From Marinobacterium sedimentorum (GTDB lineage: Bacteria > Pseudomonadota > Gammaproteobacteria > Pseudomonadales > Balneatricaceae): a stretch of 64,000 nucleotides of DNA. The stretch covers positions 1 to 64,000 of the forward strand of contig NZ_JALDYX010000012.1 in assembly GCF_024267675.1 (NCBI RefSeq). Direction: 5' to 3'. The position numbers were made by a program, and so were the translations under genes. Numbering within the stretch: the first letter of the stretch is position 1; the number at the start of each line of letters is the position of its first letter. A model generated the notes under the pieces. The model worked only from the letters and a program-made list of their open reading frames with translations. It searched no databases and was not told the DNA's origin. This document shows, in pieces, positions 9,328 through 17,874 of this stretch.

Positions 9328-11127
9328 CTATCGCGGCTGCGCGAACGGGCCTGGCGCCGGCTTGGTGGCGTCCAGCGCGTCGCCCTTGCGTTTGGACTCG
9401 CAGCTGCGGTAGTCGACCACCCGGTTACGCCCGCCCTCCTTGGCGGCATAGAGGGCGAAATCCGCGGCCACGAACAGCTCCAGGGGGTTGCCGAAATTTG
9501 AGCCCTCCTGGGTGGCATGGCCGACGCTGACGGTCAGCCCGAAGCTGGCGGCGGTCGCTCGCTCGACCTCACGGCGAATGCGTTCGGCGAGCACCGCCAC
9601 CTGAGCCTCGGAGGTATTCGGCAGGATCACCACGAACTCCTCGCCGCCATAACGGCAGGGGCAGTTGGGCTTGCGCAGACAGCTCCCCAAAGTGCGCGCC
9701 ACGGCCTTCAGTGCCAGGTCACCCTGAGCATGACCGAAGCTGTCATTGAAGGTTTTGAAATGATCGATATCGAGCACCACCAGCGACAACGGCTGCTTGC
9801 GGCGGCGCGCACGGTAGAATTCCGATGCCACCTGGTCGTTGAAATAGCGCCGGTTGTGCAACTGCGTCAGGGCGTCGACGTAACCGCGCTGGCGCAGTTC
9901 GCTGATCCGACTGCCCACGGCCAGGCTCAGCAGCACCATCTCCACCAGGGAGCCGATCTGGAAGGCATTCTGGGTAATGTCATTGTGCGGCAGCAGGCCA
10001 AAGGTCTTGAGCATGTAGGCCAGCACGCCGCCCAGCAGCGCCGTGAAGGCCATCATGTAATAACGCGCCGGCCTCGATCCCCGCCACAGCGTGACAGTCC
10101 CCATCAGCAGCATGTGCAGGCAGATCAGCGCTGTCATCAGCGCCATCGGCACGATCAGGGCACGATAACTCAGGAAAGGCGTCACCAGAAAGGCGCCCAC
10201 CATGCAGAGTTCCAGCAAGGCCGCGATACGGTCCGCGGTCGGCGCCAGCGAAGCGGATGACAGTATGGTCCGGGTAAAGCGGATACAACCGAGCAGGGAT
10301 AGCGCCAGCAGCAGCAACAGGCTCTGATTCGCCAGCCAGGTGTTGTTGGGCCACAGGTACTGGAAGCTCAGCCCATTGTGCACCGACATGTAGAGACCGT
10401 AGCTGAGCACGTACAGCAGATAGTGGGCAAAAGTGCGCTCGCGCACCGTCACGAACATGATCAGGTTGTAGATCAGCAGCACGATAAAGCCACCGTAGTA
10501 GACCCCCAGCGCCAGATATTCGTGGGAGATCAGATCAATCAGATCGTTGGGGCCATGGGCGAAGAGCCCGATATTCATCGCGCCCTGGGTCTCGAAGCGC
10601 AGGTAGTAGGTGCGTTCGGTCTGTGGCGGCAGCTCGACGGGGAACAGAAAGGTACGGTTGTTGATGGGGCGGGTATCGAAAGGAAGGCGGTCCCCGGTGG
10701 CGAGTTGCTGCCAGTGTCCGTCCGCGTCCTGCGACCAGAAGTCGAGACGGTCGATCAGCGGATAGTCCTGCCGGAGGATCACCGGTACCGTCTTGTCGCC
10801 GGGGTTGTCCAGACGCAATCGCACCCACCAGGCGGAGTCGGTGAAACCGAAATTGGGCGACTGCGGCCCCAGGTTTGCGAACCCCTGGGCGTGATCCGGG
10901 CCGCGGATATCGTCAAAGGTCAGCTTGGCAGCGGGATCTTCGAGCAGCTCAAGATAGGGCGTGAGCTTGGCCCGCGTCAGATCCTGCACGAGCAGGGCGG
11001 GCGTCGCGTCACCAGCCTGGGCATGTGCCAGCCCCGTTATCAGGCCTGCGCCGAGCGCGCACAACAGTAACAGCAGACTGTACAGATTCGCAGGAGCCAG
11101 TGTTCTGGGTATCTGGGCGAGTATCAT
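9328..11127 (-). CDS. 7TM-DISM receptor diguanylate cyclase (GGDEF)
   Basis: The 599-residue protein begins with a signal peptide ending ALAHA-QAG, then a periplasmic 7TMR-DISM extracellular domain (~40-190). Seven membrane helices follow (~205-400), then a cytoplasmic GGDEF domain (~430-580). The active-site motif is GGEEF (~494-498), so cyclic di-GMP synthesis is expected. The inhibitory I-site, normally RxxD just upstream, reads RKPN, so product feedback may be weakened. The extracellular domain is of the carbohydrate-binding type, so the ligand may be a sugar. It appears monocistronic. Confidence 0.9.
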   Translation of the reverse strand: MILAQIPRTLAPANLYSLLLLLCALGAGLITGLAHAQAGDATPALLVQDLTRAKLTPYLELLEDPAAKLTFDDIRGPDHAQGFANLGPQSPNFGFTDSAWWVRLRLDNPGDKTVPVILRQDYPLIDRLDFWSQDADGHWQQLATGDRLPFDTRPINNRTFLFPVELPPQTERTYYLRFETQGAMNIGLFAHGPNDLIDLISHEYLALGVYYGGFIVLLIYNLIMFVTVRERTFAHYLLYVLSYGLYMSVHNGLSFQYLWPNNTWLANQSLLLLLALSLLGCIRFTRTILSSASLAPTADRIAALLELCMVGAFLVTPFLSYRALIVPMALMTALICLHMLLMGTVTLWRGSRPARYYMMAFTALLGGVLAYMLKTFGLLPHNDITQNAFQIGSLVEMVLLSLAVGSRISELRQRGYVDALTQLHNRRYFNDQVASEFYRARRRKQPLSLVVLDIDHFKTFNDSFGHAQGDLALKAVARTLGSCLRKPNCPCRYGGEEFVVILPNTSEAQVAVLAERIRREVERATAASFGLTVSVGHATQEGSNFGNPLELFVAADFALYAAKEGGRNRVVDYRSCESKRKGDALDATKPAPGPFAQPR

Positions 11128-11259
11128 GGGACCTGATTACGCAGCCGTAGCGACGGCGCTCCTTGCCAAGGCGCGGCGGCAGCTCCCGCCCTGCGCAACG
11201 GTTAATCAAAAGCGTACGGTCGGCTCCCTGCGACCGAAAATATTATCCGAAAGTCTAAT

Positions 11260-13374
11260 CTAGCGGCTTGCCGGCACCGATGCTACCGATTTGTCGGCAA
11301 TATCAGAAATATCAGTACCTTGCAGCCGGGCAAACAGCGCCTCGAAGGTATCGTCGCCGTCGGCCAGCAGGCCGGACATCAGTTCCAGTCCGAGCTGACG
11401 GTAGCTGTCGAACTGCATTTCGTCGAAGAACTGGTCGGCCGTGGCCTGGTTCGGAAAACTCGGGTTGGCCCGCCAGTAGGCGTAGATATCGGCACTCAGG
11501 TTCGCGCACAGCGCGGTCTTGATATACAGGATCTCGCCGTGCGAGCCGTCGGCGTAGCGGATACGGCCGGGGAGAAAGGCCGGGCCCGGCGCTGGATCGC
11601 CGTGGCGCAACGCCTCGGTGCCCAGTTCGACTTCGACACCGAAGTCCGCCCGCACCCGCTGGATCGCCCGGCCCAGATCGAACAGGGTGCCGTCCGGATC
11701 CGCGCCGGCATCGCAGACGACGATATAGCGACAGCGGCGACGCACCAGTTCGTAGAGCCCCAGGTTTTCGAAGTGGCCGCCGTCGGACAGGTGGATCTCC
11801 GCCTCGGTTTCCGCCAGGCCGCGGCCGGTCATTTCTCGGAACATGTAACGGTACCAGCCCGGCAGCCAGCCCCGGCGCCCCTCGACAGCCGGGTTCCGGG
11901 CCCAGTAGCCGAGGCGCAGGTTCAGCAGCGTCATCAGGAAGCTCAGCGCCCGGGAGCTGGTGACGTAGGTGTTGGGGTCCACAGCCGCGCCCGAAATCGA
12001 GAAGGCCGTCGACAGGCTCAGGTTGCCACCCAGATAATCATCGCAGTGACGAAAGCCGGTCGCGGCCGAGCCACAATAGAGCGGGCTCAGCACCAGCGAC
12101 TCACCGCGCCGGCTGCGCTGTTTTTCGCGGCGCGAACTGCTGGTATTGAGCGTGCAGTTGATCAGGTGCAATGCAGCACCACTGTCGGGCCGGATAGCGG
12201 CAAGACGAAAGTGCAGCGGATCCTCCCCGGAGCCCGCTGCCGCGACCTCCGGCAGGTAGGCGTGGGCGAGCCGGCCACGATAATAGCTGTGCAGTGACAG
12301 CGAGTTGATATTGCAGACCAGCGCCAGCGTCAGCGACAGGCCGAGCCAGCCGTAAAATGCAGCGGAGCCGACCAGTGCAGTGTGCGCACTGAGGTGATAG
12401 AGCAGCGTCAGCAGGCCATAGCAGAGCAGCGAGACGCCGACGACCGCGAGGGAGCCCGCCCGGTTCGCGCGCGCAGCCCGCACCGCCAGCGCCCCGATCA
12501 GCAGGGGTCCAAGGTAGGTCAGGTGGCGGCTCAGCCCGGCAAGTCCCTGGTGGTCGAAGTAGTGCAGCACTGATTCTTCCAGCCCGGTGAACACCGGCAG
12601 CAGGCCGATGCCGGTAGTGATAACGGCCGCGGCCAGCAGTGCCCCCATAAGGGTACGAAGCCGATCCATCGGCAAGCGCCGTTCGAGCACCGGCGCCGAG
12701 CTGAGCGCAAACAGCAGGGTCGCCGCCAGGTAGAGCCCCAGGCACAGAGGTCCTGCCCAGAGCAGCAGCATGAAACCGTCGTGCCCCGCGATAACCTTGG
12801 CGCCCGGCAGGTGCAGCCAGATCGGCCACTGGCGTTCGGTCCAGTTGGCGCTGGCCAGGGCGATAAGCCCGAGCAGCAGCGGCAGCAGCACGATCAGGTT
12901 CAGCAAGGAACCGGCGAGGATGGCCGCGCCCAGAGTCCAGCCGGAAAAGCCGCGGCCGTTGATCAGGTAATTGCCCTGGGCACGTAGCCAGTCCAGCACC
13001 GTACCCCCGCCCTCGGCCAGCGGTGCAGCGCCGACGTCGCGATGCTGTCGTAGCGGAAAGTGGCTGCGCAGCCAGCTCAGGCTGGAGGCGATATAGCCGC
13101 CGCCGGACACCGACGACAGATAGTCGACCTGGGGCAGCAGCCCACGGCGGGACAGCGCCTGCAGGATGCCGAGGTTAAAGGTCGCCGAACGGATGCCGCC
13201 GCCCGACAGCGCCAGCCCGACCACAGGCGCATCGTCCGGCACTGTGCCGGTGGCCCGGCGCCGGTGGCTGATCCATTGCCGCTCTTCACGCTGCACCGCG
13301 TCGAAGTCCCGGGTGTAGCGGGGCGCCTCGGGTGACGCCAGGGCGCCGGGATCGCCGCTGCCAAGATCGTTCAT
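11260..13374 (-). CDS. Patatin-like phospholipase with internal membrane domain
   Basis: The 704-residue protein has a split patatin lipase. The oxyanion loop GGGIRSA is at residues 58-64, the nucleophile elbow SVSGG has Ser90, and the catalytic Asp is in the DGG motif at 531-533, followed by HFENLGLYELV. About 220 residues of hydrophobic helices (~145-365) are inserted between the two halves, so the lipase is membrane-anchored, presumably on the inner membrane. The start ATG overlaps the stop of the upstream di-haem cytochrome gene (ATGA at 13371-13374). Substrate unknown; lipid acyl hydrolysis is inferred from the family. Confidence 0.88.
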   Translation of the reverse strand: MNDLGSGDPGALASPEAPRYTRDFDAVQREERQWISHRRRATGTVPDDAPVVGLALSGGGIRSATFNLGILQALSRRGLLPQVDYLSSVSGGGYIASSLSWLRSHFPLRQHRDVGAAPLAEGGGTVLDWLRAQGNYLINGRGFSGWTLGAAILAGSLLNLIVLLPLLLGLIALASANWTERQWPIWLHLPGAKVIAGHDGFMLLLWAGPLCLGLYLAATLLFALSSAPVLERRLPMDRLRTLMGALLAAAVITTGIGLLPVFTGLEESVLHYFDHQGLAGLSRHLTYLGPLLIGALAVRAARANRAGSLAVVGVSLLCYGLLTLLYHLSAHTALVGSAAFYGWLGLSLTLALVCNINSLSLHSYYRGRLAHAYLPEVAAAGSGEDPLHFRLAAIRPDSGAALHLINCTLNTSSSRREKQRSRRGESLVLSPLYCGSAATGFRHCDDYLGGNLSLSTAFSISGAAVDPNTYVTSSRALSFLMTLLNLRLGYWARNPAVEGRRGWLPGWYRYMFREMTGRGLAETEAEIHLSDGGHFENLGLYELVRRRCRYIVVCDAGADPDGTLFDLGRAIQRVRADFGVEVELGTEALRHGDPAPGPAFLPGRIRYADGSHGEILYIKTALCANLSADIYAYWRANPSFPNQATADQFFDEMQFDSYRQLGLELMSGLLADGDDTFEALFARLQGTDISDIADKSVASVPASR

Positions 13375-15692
13375 AGCACGCCACTCACCAGGCCGCAGTC
13401 GGTCGCCTGGTAGCCTGTCGGCGTGGTCGGGCTGTCGCGGTGGATCTTCAGGTACTCCAGCAGAGCCATCCTCTGATGCTGGCTGAGCAGGGGCCCGATG
13501 ACACCGGACGGCAGCGGATATTCGTCCGGTGCCGCCTGGTGACGCGCCCAGAGCTCGGGATCGGCGCTAAAGGCATGGCCGCCATTGCCGTTGCCCTCAC
13601 GCGAGGTGTCGAACCAGAAACCGCGTTCCTCGCCGCTGGCGTCATCGGCGCGAACCACCAGGTACCCCAGATGTTCGGGGTCGTACTGACGTGACCCCAG
13701 CAGGAAGCGTGTGTCGCGGGATTCCGGCGGCGACAGCAACTGGTCGATCGACGGCACCGAACCGTTGTGCAGGAAGGGCGGCGTGGCCCAGACGCCAGCC
13801 AGCGGCCGTGGCTTGTAGCCCGCGACCTGCTGCGGCAGGTCGAGGGTGCCGAAGCCTTCGAGGCACTGCTGCTGCGCGTAGCCGATGCCATGGTCCTGAT
13901 AGTAACGGTTCTTGATCATCACACCTGTGACGCCCAGCGCCTCGCCTTCGCTGAGGCGGTGCACGTCCAGCGCCTCGAGTGAGGCGTCGGCCTGGGCCTG
14001 GCCATGGGCCAGGTGCCACAACAGCGCCACTGTCTGGCAGTCGAGGTCGCAGTCAAGGGGATCCGGCGCGCCGGCCGCGGCGTCAGGCACCCGCGGCAGC
14101 GAGCCCGGCAGTGCAGCCAGGGCCTGACCGATGGCGTCGAAGGTCGGCTGTGGAATCGTCGCCTCGGCAGTTTCAGACGGATAAGCTGCAAGGATGAGCG
14201 GCAGGTCGTCCACCGGCTGCTCCTGCTGTTCACGCAGCCGGATTACCTCGTGCAGGCGATAGCGGACTTCACGCACCAGCTGGCGGTACAGCAGCGGCCG
14301 CAACGTCTTTTCCAGATCGGCGTCGGTCAGACCGGTGGGGCTGAGATCATAGTGGCGCTCGAGGAAGCCCTGGGCGGCGGCCGGATCGGTGCCTACATGC
14401 TCAAGCGGGACCACCTCGATGCGCCATTCCAGTGCTGACGATGGTTTGAGCGGCGCATTTGCCTGCTGACGGGCACGGCTCACCTCATGGGGACCGTGGC
14501 AGCCCTGACAGTTCTCGACGAACAGCTCACGCCCGGTGGTCGCCAGACCCTGGTCCACAGGCCCGAAAACCGATTCCGGCCAGACCGGCGGGCGCAGTTC
14601 CTGCAGCCGACCCTCGATCCGCACCAGATCCGGCACCCGGACGGAGCTGCGAAAGCGTTCGCTGGCCGGCAAGGGCGCACCGGTATCGCTCAGCAGCGGT
14701 AGCCGGGCGCCGACGCCCAACGCCTCACCGATGTTGCGCGCCAGCGGCTGCGCCACTGAACCGTTGTACTGTACCCAGTCGAACTTCCAGATATTCCAGA
14801 GGTAGGGGTAGCTGACCGGCGCCGAGCCGACCTGCAGGTTCTGCTCGACCAGGTGGTCGCCGAACACCGTATTGCCGATCCGCCCCAGCGCATCGGTGCG
14901 GCCATAGCCCTCTTCTACCGGATACAGGTGCTTGAGCGGATTGTTCTGCGGGTCACTGAGAAAATGCTGCAGCGAGGTCCAGAGATTAGTGCGCAACTGC
15001 GCCTTGCCGGCCGGATAGCGGCTGCCCAGAACATCCTGGGCGAACTGGTCGAACTTGAGCGGATTAACCGCTGTATAGGCCAGGGACGCCAGCAGCATCG
15101 GTGCAAACTGCCCCCGGGCGCTGTCGGTCAGGGCATGCATTGCCTGGCCGCCATCGACGCGCAGCGCGTAGCTTTTGCCGCCGTGGTTGTAGTGCAGCTG
15201 ACCACTGTGGCAGGCCGCGCAGGTGATATCGAGCACCTCCTCGCCGATCTGCGCATCGAAGTGCCGGGTGAAGCCGACCGGCAGCCGGTCGGGGTTTTGC
15301 GGCGTCGGCGCCGGGTCCACCAGGAAGCGATAGCGGCGCAGGTGCTCGGGATCGGCCAAGCGCTGCTCGGAAAAGGGCAGACGCAGGTGCACAAACCAGT
15401 CGTAGCGCACCGCGCCAAGGCTCGCGCCCTGGGGCATGGACGTGCCCTGGGGCGTGTAGTAATAGGTCTGGCGATCGTCGCTGTTCCAGCCCTGGTCGAG
15501 GTAGACCAGCTCATCAACCGGCTCCAGCGGCGCCATCCCCTGTACCGGCCAGAGCACAAACCAGGCAAAGCCACCCAGCGCCACCAGCACCAGCACCAGG
15601 GCAAGCAGCAGCAGCCGTTTCAGTAGCCTGCCGATCAGCAGCCAGAGACGGGCCATGAGACTCAGCGACCCAGGGGTATTTCTTCTTGTCAT
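13371..15692 (-). CDS. Large di-haem cytochrome c, RoxA/MauG-like group
   Basis: The 773-residue protein has one N-terminal membrane anchor (~15-50) and a periplasmic body. Two c-type haem sites are visible: CAACH at 158-162 and CQGCH at 395-399. Between them lies YLWNIWKFDWVQYNGS, and near the C-terminus GVWATPPFLHNGSVPS, blocks shared with the neighbouring 536-residue protein. The architecture is that of the RoxA-like branch of di-haem peroxidases/oxygenases, which includes the polyisoprene-cleaving RoxA. The substrate here cannot be read from sequence. Extra insertions relative to its paralogue lie at ~430-610. It is the middle gene of the operon and is coupled to the patatin gene. Confidence 0.82.
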   Translation of the reverse strand: MTRRNTPGSLSLMARLWLLIGRLLKRLLLLALVLVLVALGGFAWFVLWPVQGMAPLEPVDELVYLDQGWNSDDRQTYYYTPQGTSMPQGASLGAVRYDWFVHLRLPFSEQRLADPEHLRRYRFLVDPAPTPQNPDRLPVGFTRHFDAQIGEEVLDITCAACHSGQLHYNHGGKSYALRVDGGQAMHALTDSARGQFAPMLLASLAYTAVNPLKFDQFAQDVLGSRYPAGKAQLRTNLWTSLQHFLSDPQNNPLKHLYPVEEGYGRTDALGRIGNTVFGDHLVEQNLQVGSAPVSYPYLWNIWKFDWVQYNGSVAQPLARNIGEALGVGARLPLLSDTGAPLPASERFRSSVRVPDLVRIEGRLQELRPPVWPESVFGPVDQGLATTGRELFVENCQGCHGPHEVSRARQQANAPLKPSSALEWRIEVVPLEHVGTDPAAAQGFLERHYDLSPTGLTDADLEKTLRPLLYRQLVREVRYRLHEVIRLREQQEQPVDDLPLILAAYPSETAEATIPQPTFDAIGQALAALPGSLPRVPDAAAGAPDPLDCDLDCQTVALLWHLAHGQAQADASLEALDVHRLSEGEALGVTGVMIKNRYYQDHGIGYAQQQCLEGFGTLDLPQQVAGYKPRPLAGVWATPPFLHNGSVPSIDQLLSPPESRDTRFLLGSRQYDPEHLGYLVVRADDASGEERGFWFDTSREGNGNGGHAFSADPELWARHQAAPDEYPLPSGVIGPLLSQHQRMALLEYLKIHRDSPTTPTGYQATDCGLVSGVL

Positions 15693-15731
15693 TATCCTTA
15701 CCAGCTACGTCAGTTGTTCCAGGGGCCGCGA

Positions 15732-17342
15732 TCAGAGGCTTTTCAGGTACTCGATCAGGGCCATACGCTCTTCTTCACTCAGGCTGGTGCCATAGACATG
15801 GCCGCCATTGTCGTTACCCGCAAGGCGGGTATCGAAGCGGTCACCGCCGGCATCATCCACATAACCCACCGCCACCGGATCCAGTTCGCGGCTGCCCAGC
15901 CCGAAGCTCGCAGGTCGCTGTTCAGGCGGCAGCAGCAGGGCGTGCAGGTTCGGCACCGAACCGTTGTGCAGGTAGGGCGCCGAGGCCCAGATGCCGCTCA
16001 GCGGCCGGGCCTTGTAGAATTCGGGGTTGCTGCTGACCTGGGTGCTGTAGACCGCGTGATAGCCCTCGAGCGACGCCCTGACGGCATCCAGCGGATGGCG
16101 CAGCGTAGCGCCTATGGCTGCGTGAACCACCAGGTCGACGGTGCGGGCCTCGGCGCCGAAAGCCGTGCCGGCCAGCACCATCTGGTCGCGCCCCTCTAGC
16201 ACCCCGGTGGCGGCGGTGGCGTCAATGAAGTTGCGTGCCATGGTGACGTCGGTGCCAATCTCGGTCAGCGGCACCAGGGTGGCGCGCAGCTCACGGTCCG
16301 GCTGCTGGCGATCACTGAGCGCATGACAGCGCAGGCAGTTGTCGCGGTACAGGGTCTCGCCACGCTGGCGCAGGGTCTCGTCCAGCGCGCCGAACACGGC
16401 GACCGGCCAGCGGGGTGCCTGCAGATGGTAGAAGTGATCCTGCAGGGTGCCGAGGTTGAGCAGCTCGACCGAACTCGGATAGCCGGCGGTCCCCGAATAG
16501 TCCTTCAGATCGGCGGTGCCATAGACGGCCAGTGCGGTGGTGACGTTCTGCACCAGGGGCCCCGGGGCCTGGTTCGGCGCCGAACCGTTCCACTGCACCA
16601 GGTCCAGGTGCGGGGCATCCCAGAGGAAGGGGAAGCTGACCGGCGCATTGGCCGGCCGTGCGTTGGCGGGCAGACCAAGCAGCTCGACCGCAACCGTATT
16701 GAAGATCTGCCCGAAGGCATCGAGCCGGCCCGGGCCATAAGGCGTATCGGACGCATTGGTACGCTGGCGCTGCTGCAGGTAGCCCAGACGCTGCTCCAGT
16801 TGCCCCCGCAGCACAGCTGTGTCGGCCGGCTGTACGCCGCCTGCGAAGCGAGAAAATTTCTGCGCGTCGCCGAGCGTCGCCATAATGGCATCGACCAGTG
16901 CCTGCTCCAGGCCGCTGTAGTCGATCAGCGCCGCGCCACCCTCGATCAGCACCTGCTGTCCCTGGTAACTCAGCTCGCCGGTATGACAGGCGGCGCAGGT
17001 GAGGCCCGCCCAGACCTCGCCATTGTCGTCTGTGGTGCGGCTGAAGCCGATCGGCAACGCATCGGGGTTGGCGGCACTGACCCCGGTCGGGATGAAGCCC
17101 AGGCTGTCCAGGTAGCCGTCGCTGCGCAGCAACTCGGTGCTGTCGGCGCGCTCCAGGTGCAGCAACCAGGCGTAGGGAAGAATGCGGGAGCCGAAGCTCA
17201 GGTGATGCACCTCGTCGCGCGCCGCCGCATCCCAGCCCTGATCGAGCTGCACAGGCGCTGCGGCAGCCATGGCGAGACTGCAGGCCAGGGCTGCGGGGAG
17301 ACTGAGTGCAGCGGCCAGAATCGCGGTGGTTGTCTTTTTCAT
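15732..17342 (-). CDS. Secreted di-haem cytochrome c, RoxA/MauG-like group
   Basis: The 536-residue protein has a signal peptide (MKKTTTAILAAALSLPAALA...) and two haem c sites, CAACH at 116-120 and CLRCH at 336-340. It shares the paralogue's signature blocks: FPFLWDAPHLDLVQWNGS between the haems and GIWASAPYLHNGSVPN near the C-terminus. It lacks a membrane anchor, so it is soluble and periplasmic or exported. It is first in the three-gene leftward operon, with 39 bp to the next gene. A peroxidase or dioxygenase role is inferred from the superfamily only. Confidence 0.82.
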   Translation of the reverse strand: MKKTTTAILAAALSLPAALACSLAMAAAAPVQLDQGWDAAARDEVHHLSFGSRILPYAWLLHLERADSTELLRSDGYLDSLGFIPTGVSAANPDALPIGFSRTTDDNGEVWAGLTCAACHTGELSYQGQQVLIEGGAALIDYSGLEQALVDAIMATLGDAQKFSRFAGGVQPADTAVLRGQLEQRLGYLQQRQRTNASDTPYGPGRLDAFGQIFNTVAVELLGLPANARPANAPVSFPFLWDAPHLDLVQWNGSAPNQAPGPLVQNVTTALAVYGTADLKDYSGTAGYPSSVELLNLGTLQDHFYHLQAPRWPVAVFGALDETLRQRGETLYRDNCLRCHALSDRQQPDRELRATLVPLTEIGTDVTMARNFIDATAATGVLEGRDQMVLAGTAFGAEARTVDLVVHAAIGATLRHPLDAVRASLEGYHAVYSTQVSSNPEFYKARPLSGIWASAPYLHNGSVPNLHALLLPPEQRPASFGLGSRELDPVAVGYVDDAGGDRFDTRLAGNDNGGHVYGTSLSEEERMALIEYLKSL

Positions 17343-17487
17343 GCTCCGTCCCTGGTGGCCTAGCGTCAGGCGTTGGTTTTGGCGATATTCCGCAGGCTCC
17401 GGCTCCCCGCGTGATTAATGCAGCGCGGGGTAAAGCGCTGCGTTCGGTCAGAAGCCCCAGCAGCGGGTCTATGGCATCGACGGGCTA
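17343..17487. other. Leader region of the di-haem operon
   Basis: This is non-coding sequence upstream of the leftward cytochrome operon. It contains a hairpin with 7-bp arms CCCCGCG (17405-17411) and CGCGGGG (17424-17430) around a 12-base loop, about 60 bp upstream of the start codon. No clear promoter hexamers or terminator-like T-run were recognised. Confidence 0.4.
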
Positions 17488-17580
17488 GCAGCCTGGAGCG
17501 GGGAATACCGCGCCATACCGGCCGGCCAGACCCAGAGTCTCGCAGAGCTTGTGGATGCCTTCAATCTTTTCGTGACCGCC
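17488..17580 (-). pseudogene. Decayed fragment of a Lon-family protease gene
   Basis: On the minus strand this stretch translates to GGHEKIEGIHKLCETLGLAG followed by RYGAVFPAP. This parallels the segment around the catalytic Lys of the Lon-family protein encoded at 23101-25509 (GGVNEKIEGFFKLCETRGLT, then GQHGAVIPR). One codon is missing after GG, and a stop follows soon after AP. Sequence on either side, including the rest of the open frame up to 17847, shows no protease similarity. It looks like a relic of a duplicated or horizontally acquired lon-like gene, possibly left by a deletion. Confidence 0.75.
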
Positions 17581-17874
17581 GCTGCCACTTGAAGCGCCCC
17601 GTGCGGGCGTATCGCACCAATCTCGGAAGCCGCTGCACCGCCAGAATCTGCAGGATGGGCGGGAGGGCTTCGGCTCCCCTGGGGGCGGCCGCCACCAGCC
17701 TGGCCGTGGAAATTTTGATTTTCTACAGCAATACAATTGGTTAGTTACAATAGAGCGCCTGAAAAGACGTGGATTCCCGGTATTGATTCGCGCCAACCGG
17801 ATACCACTATTGATAACAGTTCGCATTCCGTTTAGCATTTGCGCCAATATTCGCTGAGCCCGGGAACACGCACA
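17581..17874. other. Upstream region of the imelysin cluster
   Basis: No coding sequence is supported here. The right-hand half (17707-17860) is AT-richer than its surroundings and should hold the promoter of the imelysin cluster. A stretch beginning GATAA at about 17812 has only partial agreement with a Fur box and is not called. The left half adjoins the Lon relic. Confidence 0.35.

Noticed and set aside
17812..17830. Possible Fur box before the imelysin gene
   Set aside because: Only about 10 of 19 positions agree with the consensus by eye, too weak to call.
17591..17847. Remainder of the minus-strand open frame around the Lon relic
   Set aside because: Beyond the ~93-bp similar stretch, the translation has no recognisable homology or start signal.
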